A stretch of DNA of 64,000 nt from Myxococcales bacterium (GTDB lineage Bacteria; Myxococcota_A; Bradymonadia; REDH01), in assembly GCA_020633625.1 (NCBI GenBank), contig JACKDJ010000008.1:62001-126000 (forward strand), in the 5' to 3' direction. The number at the start of each line of letters is the position of its first letter. Position 1 is the first letter of the stretch. A program made the position numbers and the translations under genes. The notes under the pieces are model-generated. The model saw nothing but the letters and a program-made list of their open reading frames with translations. It made no database searches and was not told the DNA's origin. Positions 50,757-59,711 of the stretch are shown in pieces.

Positions 50757-53618
50757 ATGAGCGACGTCACCGACTGGAAAGAGACGATCCTGCTGCCCGA
50801 GACCGCGTTCCCGATGCGCGCGAACCTGGCGGCGCGCGAGGCTGAGACGGCCTCGCGTTGGAAGGAGCAGCGGCTCTACCACCGCATGCTGGAGGCGCGC
50901 GCAGACGCGCCGGCCTTCACGCTGCACGATGGGCCGCCCTACGCCAACGGCGGCATCCACCACGGTCACGCGCTCAACAAGATCCTCAAGGACGTCGTCG
51001 TGAAGTACCGGCACCTCGCCGGCTTCCGCGCCACGAACATCCCGGGCTGGGACTGCCACGGGCTCCCGATCGAGCAGAAGGTCGACGAAGAGGTCGGCGC
51101 CGCGAAGGCCGGGATGTCGGTCGTCGAGTTCCGTGCCCGCTGCCGGGCCTATGCTCAGCGCCACGTCGATCTGCAGCGGTCGCAGTTCGAGCGGCTGCTG
51201 TTGCTGGCGGAGTGGGAGCGCCCGTATCTGACGATGTCGTACGACTACGAGGCGACGACCCTTCGCGAGATCGGTCGGTTCATCGACGGCGGCTACGTCT
51301 ACTCGGGCCTCAAGCCGGTCCATTGGTCGTGGGCCGCCGCGACCGCCCTGGCAGACGCCGAGGTCGAGTACGCCGCGTACACCGCGCCGAGCGTCTACGT
51401 CCGCTTCGCGCTCGAGTCGCCCCCTGCCTGGCTGGCGGACGCTGCGGGCGGTCGCGCGGTCGACGCCGTGATCTGGACGACGACGCCGTGGACGCTGCCG
51501 TCCAACGTCGCGATCGTGCTGCACCCGGACATGGAGTACCAGCTCCTCGCGCTCGACGCCGGCGCCGCGATCATCGTCGCGACCGAGCTGTCGGAGTCGG
51601 TCCGTGCAGCTTGCGCGCTCGGCGACCTCGAGGTGCTAAGCACGTTCGCGGGGGCTCAGCTCGTCGGGACCGGCGAGGCGGATGCTCCTCGCCTCGTCGC
51701 ACGGCACCCGTTCATCGACCGGACCTCGGTGCTGCTGCCCGCCACATACGTGACGGCGGAGCAGGGAACGGGGCTCGTGCACACGGCGCCCGGCCACGGC
51801 GCGGAGGACTTCGAGACCGGCCTCAAGTTCGGGTTGCCGGTTCTCGCACCGGTGGGCGCCGAGGGGCGGTACACGGCAGAGCTGGCCGCGATGGGACCGT
51901 TTGCTTCGGGGCTGGTGGGCAAGCACGTGTTTGCTGCGAACCCGATCATCTCCGAGCAGCTCGCGACATCGGGACGACTGCTCAACCGCCCCGGCGAGAC
52001 CGTCAACATCGCGCGGTACCCCCACTGTTGGCGTACGAAGAAGCCGCTGATCTTCCGCGCGACGGCGCAGTGGTTCATCAACGTCGACCACGACCGTCTG
52101 CGCGAGCGCTGCCTCGAGGCGATCGGCGAGACGCGCTGGATCCCGCACTGGGGCGAGAACCGCATCCGCGCGATGATCGAGGCGCGCCCGGATTGGTGCA
52201 TCTCGCGCCAGCGGGTCTGGGGCGTCCCGATCCCCGCGTTCGTATGCGGCGGCTGCGGCGGCCATGTCCTGTCTGGGGACGTGGCGCGCCATGTCGCGGA
52301 GCTCTGCGAGACACGGGGCGCCGATGTGTGGTTCGAAGAGGGTCCCGAGGCGCTGACCCCGCCCGGGCTCGTCTGCCCGTCGTGCGGCGCGGGACCATCG
52401 CAGTTCGAGAAGGTGACCGACATCTTGGATGTTTGGTTTGACTCCGGCGTGAGCTGGGCCGCCGTGCTGCGCGACCGCGAGGGGCTCGGCGAGATCGCCG
52501 ATCTCTACCTCGAGGGCTCCGACCAGCACCGCGGCTGGTTCCACACGTCGCTGCTCGTCGCTGAGGGGACCGCAGGACACGCGCCGTACCGATCGGTCCT
52601 CACCCACGGCTTCATCGTCGACGCAAACGGACACAAGTACTCGAAGTCGAGCCCGAACTTCGAACCGCTCGACAAGATGCTCGCCGAGCACGGCGCCGAG
52701 GTCCTGCGCGCCTGGGTCGCCATGGTCGACTACCGGCACGACATGGCGCTCGCGCCCGAGCTGCTCAAGCAGACGTCCGGGGCATACCGGAAGATCCGAA
52801 ACACCGTTCGCTTCTTGCTCGGCAGCGTCGGGGACTTCGACCCCGCAAGGTACCCGCTCGAGCAGCAGGCGCTCGACCCGCTCGACCGTTGGGCGCTGTC
52901 GAAGGCGGCGGACTTCGTGGAGCGCGCTGCGGCGGGGTACGACGCCTGCGAGCTCCACGCGGTGTTCCACACACTGTTCGAGTACTGCAACGAGTCGCTG
53001 AGCGCGGTCACGCTCGATGTGCTCAAGGACCGGCTCTACTGCGAGTCTGCCGACGACCCGCGCCGTCGGGCGTCGCAGGCGGTGCTCTACGCCTCCCTCC
53101 GCGCCGTCGTGATCGCGATGGCGCCGATCCTCAGCTTCACGGCCGACGAGGCGTGGGGCTTCATGCGGCTTCTTCCGACGGACGCCGACAACGTGTTCCT
53201 CTCGCGCTTTCCTACGCCGGACGGCTGGCGAGACGCCGAGATCGAGGCCCAGGTCGCCGCGGCGTTGGCGATCCGTGCGCGCGTCCAGGAGCAGATCGAG
53301 GCGCGGCGTCCGAAGACGAAGGGTGAGCAGGTCGAGGGCCAGATCGGCTCATCGCAGGAGGCGCACGTGTCTCTGATGGTGACGCCGGCGGCGCACGCAG
53401 CGCTCGGCCCGGTCGTCGAGCACCTACGGGAGCTCTTCATCGTCGCAGCCGTCGACGTCACCGTTGGGGAGGCCGCGGACGCGTCGGGTGTCGATGTGGC
53501 GGTCGCTCCGTCGCACGACCCGCGCTGTCAGCGCTGCTGGAACCACCGACCCGACGTTGGCGGGGAACACGCCGACCTGTGCGGCCGTTGTGCCACGGTC
53601 ATCGAGGCAAACGCATGA
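50757..53618 (+). CDS. ileS: Isoleucine--tRNA ligase
   Basis: 953 residues from the ATG at 50757. The class I HIGH motif is HHGH (68-71 in ANGGIHHGHALNK), KMSKS is KYSKS (627-631), and the editing domain lies between with TTPWTLPSNVAI. It ends in a zinc finger (CQRCWNH then CGRC). LKDVVVKYRHLAGF and GWDCHGLPIEQKV are standard. Upstream in-frame sequence is repeat-derived and not part of the protein. Forms an operon with lspA through a 4-base overlap, a common bacterial pairing. Confidence 0.95.
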   Translation: MSDVTDWKETILLPETAFPMRANLAAREAETASRWKEQRLYHRMLEARADAPAFTLHDGPPYANGGIHHGHALNKILKDVVVKYRHLAGFRATNIPGWDCHGLPIEQKVDEEVGAAKAGMSVVEFRARCRAYAQRHVDLQRSQFERLLLLAEWERPYLTMSYDYEATTLREIGRFIDGGYVYSGLKPVHWSWAAATALADAEVEYAAYTAPSVYVRFALESPPAWLADAAGGRAVDAVIWTTTPWTLPSNVAIVLHPDMEYQLLALDAGAAIIVATELSESVRAACALGDLEVLSTFAGAQLVGTGEADAPRLVARHPFIDRTSVLLPATYVTAEQGTGLVHTAPGHGAEDFETGLKFGLPVLAPVGAEGRYTAELAAMGPFASGLVGKHVFAANPIISEQLATSGRLLNRPGETVNIARYPHCWRTKKPLIFRATAQWFINVDHDRLRERCLEAIGETRWIPHWGENRIRAMIEARPDWCISRQRVWGVPIPAFVCGGCGGHVLSGDVARHVAELCETRGADVWFEEGPEALTPPGLVCPSCGAGPSQFEKVTDILDVWFDSGVSWAAVLRDREGLGEIADLYLEGSDQHRGWFHTSLLVAEGTAGHAPYRSVLTHGFIVDANGHKYSKSSPNFEPLDKMLAEHGAEVLRAWVAMVDYRHDMALAPELLKQTSGAYRKIRNTVRFLLGSVGDFDPARYPLEQQALDPLDRWALSKAADFVERAAAGYDACELHAVFHTLFEYCNESLSAVTLDVLKDRLYCESADDPRRRASQAVLYASLRAVVIAMAPILSFTADEAWGFMRLLPTDADNVFLSRFPTPDGWRDAEIEAQVAAALAIRARVQEQIEARRPKTKGEQVEGQIGSSQEAHVSLMVTPAAHAALGPVVEHLRELFIVAAVDVTVGEAADASGVDVAVAPSHDPRCQRCWNHRPDVGGEHADLCGRCATVIEANA

Positions 53619-54379
53619 GCCGATACATCTTCTTCTTCGTTGTCGCGGGTCTGGCCGTCTTCGCCGATCTAGGCACGAAGCACCTCGCCGAAGAGCAGCT
53701 CGCGTCGGTGACGCGCCGCTGGGACCACCCGATGGAGCGCGTCGTGGCGGGGGAGCGCGGAGCGTCGCTCTCGGTCGCCGAGTGGGTCGACGCCGAGTTT
53801 GGAGCGGGCACGTCCGAGGCTGACCCCGCGGTCGTTGCCGGCATCTTTCGGCTCGACGACGCGGGCGGCCGCCTCGGGCCGCTTCCGATGGTCGCCACAG
53901 TGGCGGCCGGCGATCGGCTCGAGGTGCAGCACCGCGAGGTGGTGATCGTGCCGGGGTTCTGGAACCACGTCTATGTGCAGAACTTCGGGGCGGCGTGGGG
54001 GTTCCTCGCCAACCACGACGAGCGCTTCGTTCGCCCGTTCTTTCTGGGCGTCGCGCTGATCGCAGTGGCGTTCGTGATGTCGCTGTTCCGGAAGACGCGC
54101 TCGGACCAGAAGCTGATGCTGCTCGCGCTCCCGCTCATCGTCGGCGGTGCGGTCGGGAACTTCGTCGATCGTGCGCGGTACGGGTACGTCGTCGATTTTA
54201 TCGACTGGTACGTGACGACGGGCGGCCGCGAGCATCACTGGCCTACGTTCAACGTCGCGGACGTGTGGATCGCGATCGGGGTCGGGCTGATGCTGCTCGA
54301 GATCGCGCTCTCGAAGGAGCCCGCGCCGTCGACGGCCGCCCAGACTTCTTCGGCGACGCCGTCGGACGAGGCGGCCTGA
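53615..54379 (+). CDS. lspA: Signal peptidase II with enlarged periplasmic loop
   Basis: 254 residues, against about 160 for the family. Membrane segment 1 (about 4-18), NFGAAWGFL (family NxGAAF, 123-131), GNFVDRARYGYVVDFIDW with catalytic Asp185, and TFNVADVW with catalytic Asp216 are all present. It should cleave lipoprotein signal peptides, fitting the many lipoproteins nearby. Between helix 1 and the NxGAA motif there are about 100 residues instead of the usual 30. The insertion is hydrophilic and would lie in the periplasm. Whether it binds a partner is unknown. Confidence 0.9.
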   Translation: MSRYIFFFVVAGLAVFADLGTKHLAEEQLASVTRRWDHPMERVVAGERGASLSVAEWVDAEFGAGTSEADPAVVAGIFRLDDAGGRLGPLPMVATVAAGDRLEVQHREVVIVPGFWNHVYVQNFGAAWGFLANHDERFVRPFFLGVALIAVAFVMSLFRKTRSDQKLMLLALPLIVGGAVGNFVDRARYGYVVDFIDWYVTTGGREHHWPTFNVADVWIAIGVGLMLLEIALSKEPAPSTAAQTSSATPSDEAA

Positions 54380-54391
54380 CGCTCGCGGACC

Positions 54392-54409
54392 CCGAGCAAC
54401 GCCGCTCGG
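54392..54409. terminator. Hairpin between convergent lspA and metB
   Basis: CCGAGC, a 6-nt loop, then GCTCGG, in the 30-base gap between two convergent stop codons. No T-run; likely bidirectional terminator by position. Confidence 0.4.
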
Positions 54410-55567
54410 CTAGATGCCGGCGAGCGCCTGCTCGAGGTCTTCGACGAGGTCCTCGATGTCTTCGACTCCCACGCTGAGCCGCACTAGCCCGTCAGAGATG
54501 CCGAGCTCGGCGCGGACGTCGGCGGGGACACTGGCGTGCGTCATGATGGCGGGGTGCTCGATCAGCGACTCGACGCCGCCGAGCGACTCTGCGAGGGCGA
54601 ACAGGCGCGTGCGCTCCAGAAAGGTGCGCGAGGCGTCGAGGCCTCCGGCGAGCACGCAGGTGATCATGCCGCCCGGTCCAGACATCTGTCGTTTGGCGAG
54701 TTCGTGCTGCGGATGGGAGGGGAGACCCGGGTAGATGACGCGCTCGATGGCCGGGTGAGCCTCGAGGAGCGTCGCGATCCGGAGCGCGCCGGCCGCGTGG
54801 GCGCGCATGCGCAGGCCCAGCGTCTTGAGCCCGCGGAGGACGAGGAACGAGTCCATCGGCCCGAGCACTGCGCCGGCGGAGTTTTGGATGAACTTGATCT
54901 GCCGGTCGAGCTCGTCGTCGTTGGTGACCGCGATGCCGGCGACGACGTCGGAGTGGCCGTTCAGGTACTTCGTCATCGAGTGGACGACGATGTCGGCGCC
55001 GAGCTCGAGCGGGCGCTGGAAGACGGGGGTCATGAAGGTGTTGTCGACGACGACGCGAGCGCCGTGCGCGTGTGCGCGCTGGGCGACGGCGGCGATGTCG
55101 ACGAGCTTGAGCATCGGGTTGGTCGGCGACTCGATCCACACGAGCTTCGTGTTTGGTCGGACGTGCGCGTCGAAGTTCTCTGGCGCGGTCAGGTCGACGA
55201 ACGAGAACTCGATGCCGAGGCGGGCGAGGACCTTTGTGAAGAGGCGGTAGGTGCCGCCGTAGAGGTCGTCGCTGGCGACGACGTGGTCGCCGGCGGAGAG
55301 CGTCTGGAGGACGGTCGCGGTGGCGGCGCACCCGCTGGCGAACGCGGCGCCGTGGCTTGCACCTTCGAGCGCGGCGACGCAGTCTTCGAGCGCCTTGCGG
55401 GTCGGGTTGTGCGTGCGCGAGTACTCCCAGCCAAGGTGAACGCCGGGGCTCTGTTGAACATACGTGGATGTTTGGAAGATCGGCGTCATGATCGCGCCGG
55501 TCGAGGGGTCGGGCTCCTGTCCGGCGTGAATGGCGAGCGTGTCGAGGCGGTGTTTGCGATGTGTCAT
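54410..55567 (-). CDS. metB: Cystathionine gamma-synthase / trans-sulfuration PLP enzyme
   Basis: 385 residues of the Cys/Met metabolism PLP family: THNPTRKALEDCVAALEGA, FASGCAATATVLQTL, DDLYGGTYRLF, IESPTNPMLKLVDI, the PLP lysine in HSMTKYLNGHSDVVAG and NSAGAVLGPMDSFLVLRGLK. The NSAGAVLGP block favours cystathionine gamma-synthase, but gamma-lyase activity cannot be excluded from sequence alone. It would link O-succinyl- or O-acetylhomoserine to cysteine in methionine synthesis. The ATG overlaps the nucleotidase stop. Confidence 0.85.
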   Translation of the reverse strand: MTHRKHRLDTLAIHAGQEPDPSTGAIMTPIFQTSTYVQQSPGVHLGWEYSRTHNPTRKALEDCVAALEGASHGAAFASGCAATATVLQTLSAGDHVVASDDLYGGTYRLFTKVLARLGIEFSFVDLTAPENFDAHVRPNTKLVWIESPTNPMLKLVDIAAVAQRAHAHGARVVVDNTFMTPVFQRPLELGADIVVHSMTKYLNGHSDVVAGIAVTNDDELDRQIKFIQNSAGAVLGPMDSFLVLRGLKTLGLRMRAHAAGALRIATLLEAHPAIERVIYPGLPSHPQHELAKRQMSGPGGMITCVLAGGLDASRTFLERTRLFALAESLGGVESLIEHPAIMTHASVPADVRAELGISDGLVRLSVGVEDIEDLVEDLEQALAGI

Positions 55568-57075
55568 GGGTCGAGCTCGTGTGGGAGGTGAAGTCTGGGG
55601 GCGCGGTGGTACTGCACCGGGGAGTACGCGAGGAAGTTGGTGACGCGCGAGGTGTAGAGGCAGGCGTAGCGCTCGGTCTGTTGACCGAAGATGGAGTGCT
55701 CGTTGCCTGCCTTCATGAGGGCGCCCCAGCGGGGGTGAAAGTGTGCGTCGACGCGGTCGGCGTGCGCACGGATGTCGGCGACGAGGTCGCGGGCGCGGCG
55801 CGCGAGCCGGTCGGAGTTTCGGACCGTCTCGGCGGCGGCGTGGCGCCACTCTTCGCGCTCCTGATCGGTCCACGCGTCGAAGCCGACCTCGTCGGGGTGC
55901 TGCATGACGAAGCGGACCTCGGTCTCGAGGAGCATGGCTTCGCGGACGGTGGCGAGCTCGGCTTCGGCCCGCTCCCACGCGTCGAGGTCGGCCTTGACGG
56001 CCGCGATCGTGGCGACCTCTTGCTCGAGCTCGGGGATGATCATGGCGGTTCGCCACTTCGAGTCGCGCTTGCTTCGGAGGATATCGCCGTAGAGGTGGTC
56101 GCCGACGTAGAGGATCTCGTCGCCTTCGGCGCCGATCATCCGGGTGAACTCGCGGAGGTTTCCGTGCTGGTAGACGACGTTTCGGCGGAGCTGCGTGTGT
56201 TCCTCGCCGGCGACGCGGCCGTCCTTGTCGAGGATGGCGAAGGGGGTGTCGAGCTTGAAGAAGTCGGGCTTCTTGGCGCCGGTGACGACGACGTCGAAGT
56301 AGCCCATCCAGTCTTTGTAGTCGGCGGGCCCGTTCTCGAGCAGGTACGCCATGACGGCGTCGGTGTAGTCGATGTATGAGTTGGTCATCAGGAAGAGCTT
56401 CTTCCCGGCCGAGCGGAAGCGGTGCAGCGTGGCGCCGAGTCGGCGGTCCCGCTTGATGTACGTCGGGAGGTCCGCGAGGACGATCGACTTCAGTGAGCCG
56501 TCGGCGTGGATCGAGTCGACGGCGTAGCGGACGTGCACGGCGAGCTTCTCGAAGTCGACGTGCGTGCCGATCCCCTCCAGGTAGTCGACCATCGCCGAGT
56601 AGACGTAGGCCTCGGGCACGTGGAACAGCGTGTCGAGGACGTCGTAGCGATGCTGGGACAGGACTGGCGGCGACTTTCGGTACGCCTCGACGTCGTCGTG
56701 CGGGAGCTCGGCGAAGCCGTGCACGCCGCGGTCGACGTGCCCGTGGGCGTCCATCTTGAGCACGTGCCCCAGGGCGCGGTCGATGACGAGCCCGCGGATC
56801 GCGAACGACGGGTCGTACGCGATGTCTGCGACCTCGGCGGGGTAGCCAAAGCGCTCGACTAGGCGAGTCATCGACAGCCGGTGACAGAGCGTGTCGAACG
56901 CCTCGACCTTGTAGACGGCGAGGGTGTAGTCCATGTCGAAGCCGATCCACTCGATCGCGGCCTGGTTCAGGTCGCGGTTGCAGTAGACGTGGCGGTATCG
57001 GCCCTCTTCGGCGCGGGCACCGAGTCGGAGCAGGAGGGCGATGTACTGGTGTCGGTCGGCGTCGGGAGTCGCCAC
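55564..57075 (-). CDS. HAD-IG family 5'-nucleotidase (cN-II type)
   Basis: 503 residues from a GTG at 57075; another GTG lies two codons upstream. Haloacid-dehalogenase motif I is GFDMDYTLAVYK (catalytic Asp pair). Motif II is in FLMTNSYIDYTDAVM, and the late acidic motif in LYVGDHLYGDILRSKR. NQAAIEWIGFDMDYTLAVYK and GYFDVVVTGAKKPDFF are hallmarks of cytosolic purine 5'-nucleotidase II-like proteins, which dephosphorylate IMP or GMP. Substrate is inferred from family. Forms an operon with metB. Confidence 0.85.
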   Translation of the reverse strand: MATPDADRHQYIALLLRLGARAEEGRYRHVYCNRDLNQAAIEWIGFDMDYTLAVYKVEAFDTLCHRLSMTRLVERFGYPAEVADIAYDPSFAIRGLVIDRALGHVLKMDAHGHVDRGVHGFAELPHDDVEAYRKSPPVLSQHRYDVLDTLFHVPEAYVYSAMVDYLEGIGTHVDFEKLAVHVRYAVDSIHADGSLKSIVLADLPTYIKRDRRLGATLHRFRSAGKKLFLMTNSYIDYTDAVMAYLLENGPADYKDWMGYFDVVVTGAKKPDFFKLDTPFAILDKDGRVAGEEHTQLRRNVVYQHGNLREFTRMIGAEGDEILYVGDHLYGDILRSKRDSKWRTAMIIPELEQEVATIAAVKADLDAWERAEAELATVREAMLLETEVRFVMQHPDEVGFDAWTDQEREEWRHAAAETVRNSDRLARRARDLVADIRAHADRVDAHFHPRWGALMKAGNEHSIFGQQTERYACLYTSRVTNFLAYSPVQYHRAPRLHLPHELDP

Positions 57076-57197
57076 GGTCACCTCGTCTGGCGGTGCGGCG
57101 CGCGTGGGGCCACGCGCGCGGGCATCGTGCGGGGTTTTGCCGCCGCGAGCAACTGGAGTACGGTGACGCGTTCTCGGTCCCGGATCGTGAGGACGCG

Positions 57198-58580
57198 GTG
57201 GCGAAGTCGTGCAGATCGGTTCTTCGGACGACGGTCGTCGTCGCGCTCGCCGCCTGCGGGGTGGTCGTCTGGTGCCCCTTCGCCAACGCGCAGGAGGAGC
57301 TCTGGGTCGACGCCGAGGGTGCGCGGTTCGGGCCGGACGATCCGCTGACATTCGGCGCGTTCCGAGAGCTCGCGGCCGACGCGTCGCCCGCAGTAGTCAG
57401 CCTGCAGGTGGTCGTGTCGCTGCGGGATCGCGGCGAGGGGGTCGGGACCGCGAGGAGTGACGGGAGCGGGTTCATCATCAACGCGGACGGTCTGTTGCTG
57501 ACGAACGCCCATGTGGTCGAGGGCGCGCGCTCGATACGCGTCGTCCTTCACGACGGGCGCGAGCTTCAAGGCGAGCTCGTGGGCTCGGATGAACGGACGG
57601 ATCTGGCGTTGGTCCGCGTAGCGTCCGATGACCCGCTGCCGTTCGTGGCCCTGGGGGACTCGAGCGAGCTTGCGGTGGGCGACTGGGTGGTCGCGATCGG
57701 CAACCCGTTCGGCTTTGACCACACCGTGACCGCCGGGATCGTCTCGGCTTTGGGCAGGCGCGATGTGCATCCCGATGGGCGCGACCTGTACGAGGACTTC
57801 ATCCAGACGGACGCGTCGATCAACCCGGGCAACTCCGGCGGGCCCTTGCTCGACGTGAACGGTCACGTCGTCGGCGTCAACTCGGCGGTTCGGCTGTCGG
57901 CGAACGGGATCGGTTTCGCGATCCCGATCAACATGGCGAAGATCCTGATCCCGCAGCTTGCGAACGGTGAGATTCAGCGCAGCTGGCTCGGGCTTCGGGC
58001 CGCGGCCGTGCCGACCGGCGTGGTGACGCCGGCCCCGCGCGGCGCGTACGTCGCGGAGGTCATCCCGGGAGGTCCGGCGGCCTCTGCGGGGATTCAGCGC
58101 GGCGACGTCATCGTCGAGTTCGGCGGACAGGCGCTGCGCGAGCACCGCGAGCTGCCGTGGCTCGCCGCGACGGCGGGGGTCGACGCGGCGGTGCCGGTCC
58201 GCCTGTATCGTGGGGCGACGGAGCTCGACCTGACCGTCACGATGGGGCGCCTTCCTTCGGAGTCGACCGGAGCGACGCTGGAGGGCGTCGAGAGCGCCGT
58301 GTCCGTGCTCGGGCTTGGGCTCGCGGACGTGAGCGACGAGCTTGCGCCGATGCTCGGGATGACCGCCGGGGCCGGCGCGGTGGTGGTTACGGTCGACGCT
58401 GGGTCGCCGGCCGGAGCGGCTGGTGTGCAGGTCCGAGACGTCATCGTCGCGGTCGGTGATGAGAGCGTGAGCTCGGCGGCCGATGTCGAGGCCCGCCTCA
58501 ACGCGGCGGCCGCTGGTGACCTTGTTCGGCTGCGACTTCGTCGCGGCACGGCGACGGCCTTCGTGGCGTTCTTCCGGTAG
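57198..58580 (+). CDS. DegP/HtrA-type periplasmic serine protease with two PDZ domains
   Basis: 460 residues from the GTG at 57198 (GAGGA upstream), giving a signal peptide ending ANAQEE. Trypsin-like triad: His in LLTNAHVVEG, Asp in DERTDLALVRV, Ser in NPGNSGGPLLDVNG. PDZ 1 follows (WLGLRAAAVPTG; GGPAASAGIQRGDVIVEF), then PDZ 2 (GSPAGAAGVQVRDVIVAV). It should degrade or refold damaged envelope proteins. Divergent from the nucleotidase gene. Confidence 0.9.
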   Translation: MAKSCRSVLRTTVVVALAACGVVVWCPFANAQEELWVDAEGARFGPDDPLTFGAFRELAADASPAVVSLQVVVSLRDRGEGVGTARSDGSGFIINADGLLLTNAHVVEGARSIRVVLHDGRELQGELVGSDERTDLALVRVASDDPLPFVALGDSSELAVGDWVVAIGNPFGFDHTVTAGIVSALGRRDVHPDGRDLYEDFIQTDASINPGNSGGPLLDVNGHVVGVNSAVRLSANGIGFAIPINMAKILIPQLANGEIQRSWLGLRAAAVPTGVVTPAPRGAYVAEVIPGGPAASAGIQRGDVIVEFGGQALREHRELPWLAATAGVDAAVPVRLYRGATELDLTVTMGRLPSESTGATLEGVESAVSVLGLGLADVSDELAPMLGMTAGAGAVVVTVDAGSPAGAAGVQVRDVIVAVGDESVSSAADVEARLNAAAAGDLVRLRLRRGTATAFVAFFR

Positions 58581-58697
58581 GCGCCGCGTCGCGCTACCGC
58601 GGCCGGCGGCGAGGTGCTAGTCCAGGAGCATGAGCTTCGTCGCGCAGCCAGAGTCCGAGGAGTCGAGATCGCGAGTCGCTTGTGCGCAGGTGCGCCG

Positions 58698-59711
58698 ATG
58701 AGCTTCGCATCGATTCGAGGGCACCAGCGGGCGCTCGACATCCTGAAGCGAAGCATTCACGCGGGGCGCGTGCATCACGCATACCTGTTCGCGGGGCCAG
58801 ACGGTGTCGGCAAGCGCCGGGTTGCGCTCGCGCTCGCTGCGGCGGTCAACTGCGCCGCACCTGTGGACGGCGACGCGTGCGGGCAATGCGGGAGCTGCCA
58901 TAAGGTCGCGTCCGATACTCACCCAGACGTGCTCGTGGTCGAGCCGGACGGGCGGTTCATCAAGATCGATCAGGTTCGCGACCTGCAGGCGCGGTCGCGG
59001 TACCGGCCGTACGAGGGCGCCCGCCGAGTGTTCGTGATCGATGGCGCGGAGCTCTTGCGCGACGAGGCGGCGAATGCGCTGCTGAAGGGGCTCGAGGAGC
59101 CTCGGGGCGACACGATGTTCGTGCTCGTATCGTCGCAGCCGCAGCGACTTCTCACGACGATTCGCTCGCGCTGCCAGGAGCTGCGATTCGGCAGGCTGCC
59201 CTTGACGGACCTCGGGGAGCTGCTCGCGGCGCTCCGTCCGGAGGCTTCGGGCCCGACGCGGGAGTCGGCGGCGCGTGTGGCCGAGGGTAGTGTGTCGGCG
59301 GCGCTCGTCGCGTTGGAGTCGCCGGTCCACGCGGCGCGGCCGGAGCTCGTGGGTCGGCTGCTGGCGCTGCGGACCGAGGGTGTGGCTCCGGCGCTGGCAT
59401 GGGCAGAGGAGCTGACGCGGCCCGGCGCGCCGACGCGCGAGGTCCTCGGCGTGTTTCGTTCGGCGCTGCGCGACGCGGCGCTGGTCGCGGCCGGGGCCTC
59501 GCCGGACCGTGTGTTGAATGCCGAGCTAGCGGCGGCGATTGCTGGGCTCGCCGCGAGCGAGTCGGCCGCGGCGCTCGTTGGCGCCACGGAGCGAGTGGGC
59601 GAGGCCGAGGCGATGCTGGACGGGAACGTGAACCCGAGGATGACGATGGAGAGCCTGCTTCTCGCGCTGACGCGCAACCCCACGCGCCCGCTCGCGCCGG
59701 GGCTGCGATGA
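58698..59711 (+). CDS. holB: DNA polymerase III subunit delta'
   Basis: 337 residues from the ATG at 58698. AAA clamp-loader features: RGHQRALDILKRSI, Walker A AGPDGVGKRR, zinc module with Cys spaced as C..CGQCGSCH, IDQVRDLQ, then ARRVFVIDGAELLRDEAANA and LLKGLEEP. The sensor-1 region reads FVLVSSQPQRLLTTIRSRCQ. A delta' subunit loads the sliding clamp. Overlaps ricT by ATGA, the classic holB-ricT (yaaT) arrangement. Confidence 0.9.
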   Translation: MSFASIRGHQRALDILKRSIHAGRVHHAYLFAGPDGVGKRRVALALAAAVNCAAPVDGDACGQCGSCHKVASDTHPDVLVVEPDGRFIKIDQVRDLQARSRYRPYEGARRVFVIDGAELLRDEAANALLKGLEEPRGDTMFVLVSSQPQRLLTTIRSRCQELRFGRLPLTDLGELLAALRPEASGPTRESAARVAEGSVSAALVALESPVHAARPELVGRLLALRTEGVAPALAWAEELTRPGAPTREVLGVFRSALRDAALVAAGASPDRVLNAELAAAIAGLAASESAAALVGATERVGEAEAMLDGNVNPRMTMESLLLALTRNPTRPLAPGLR

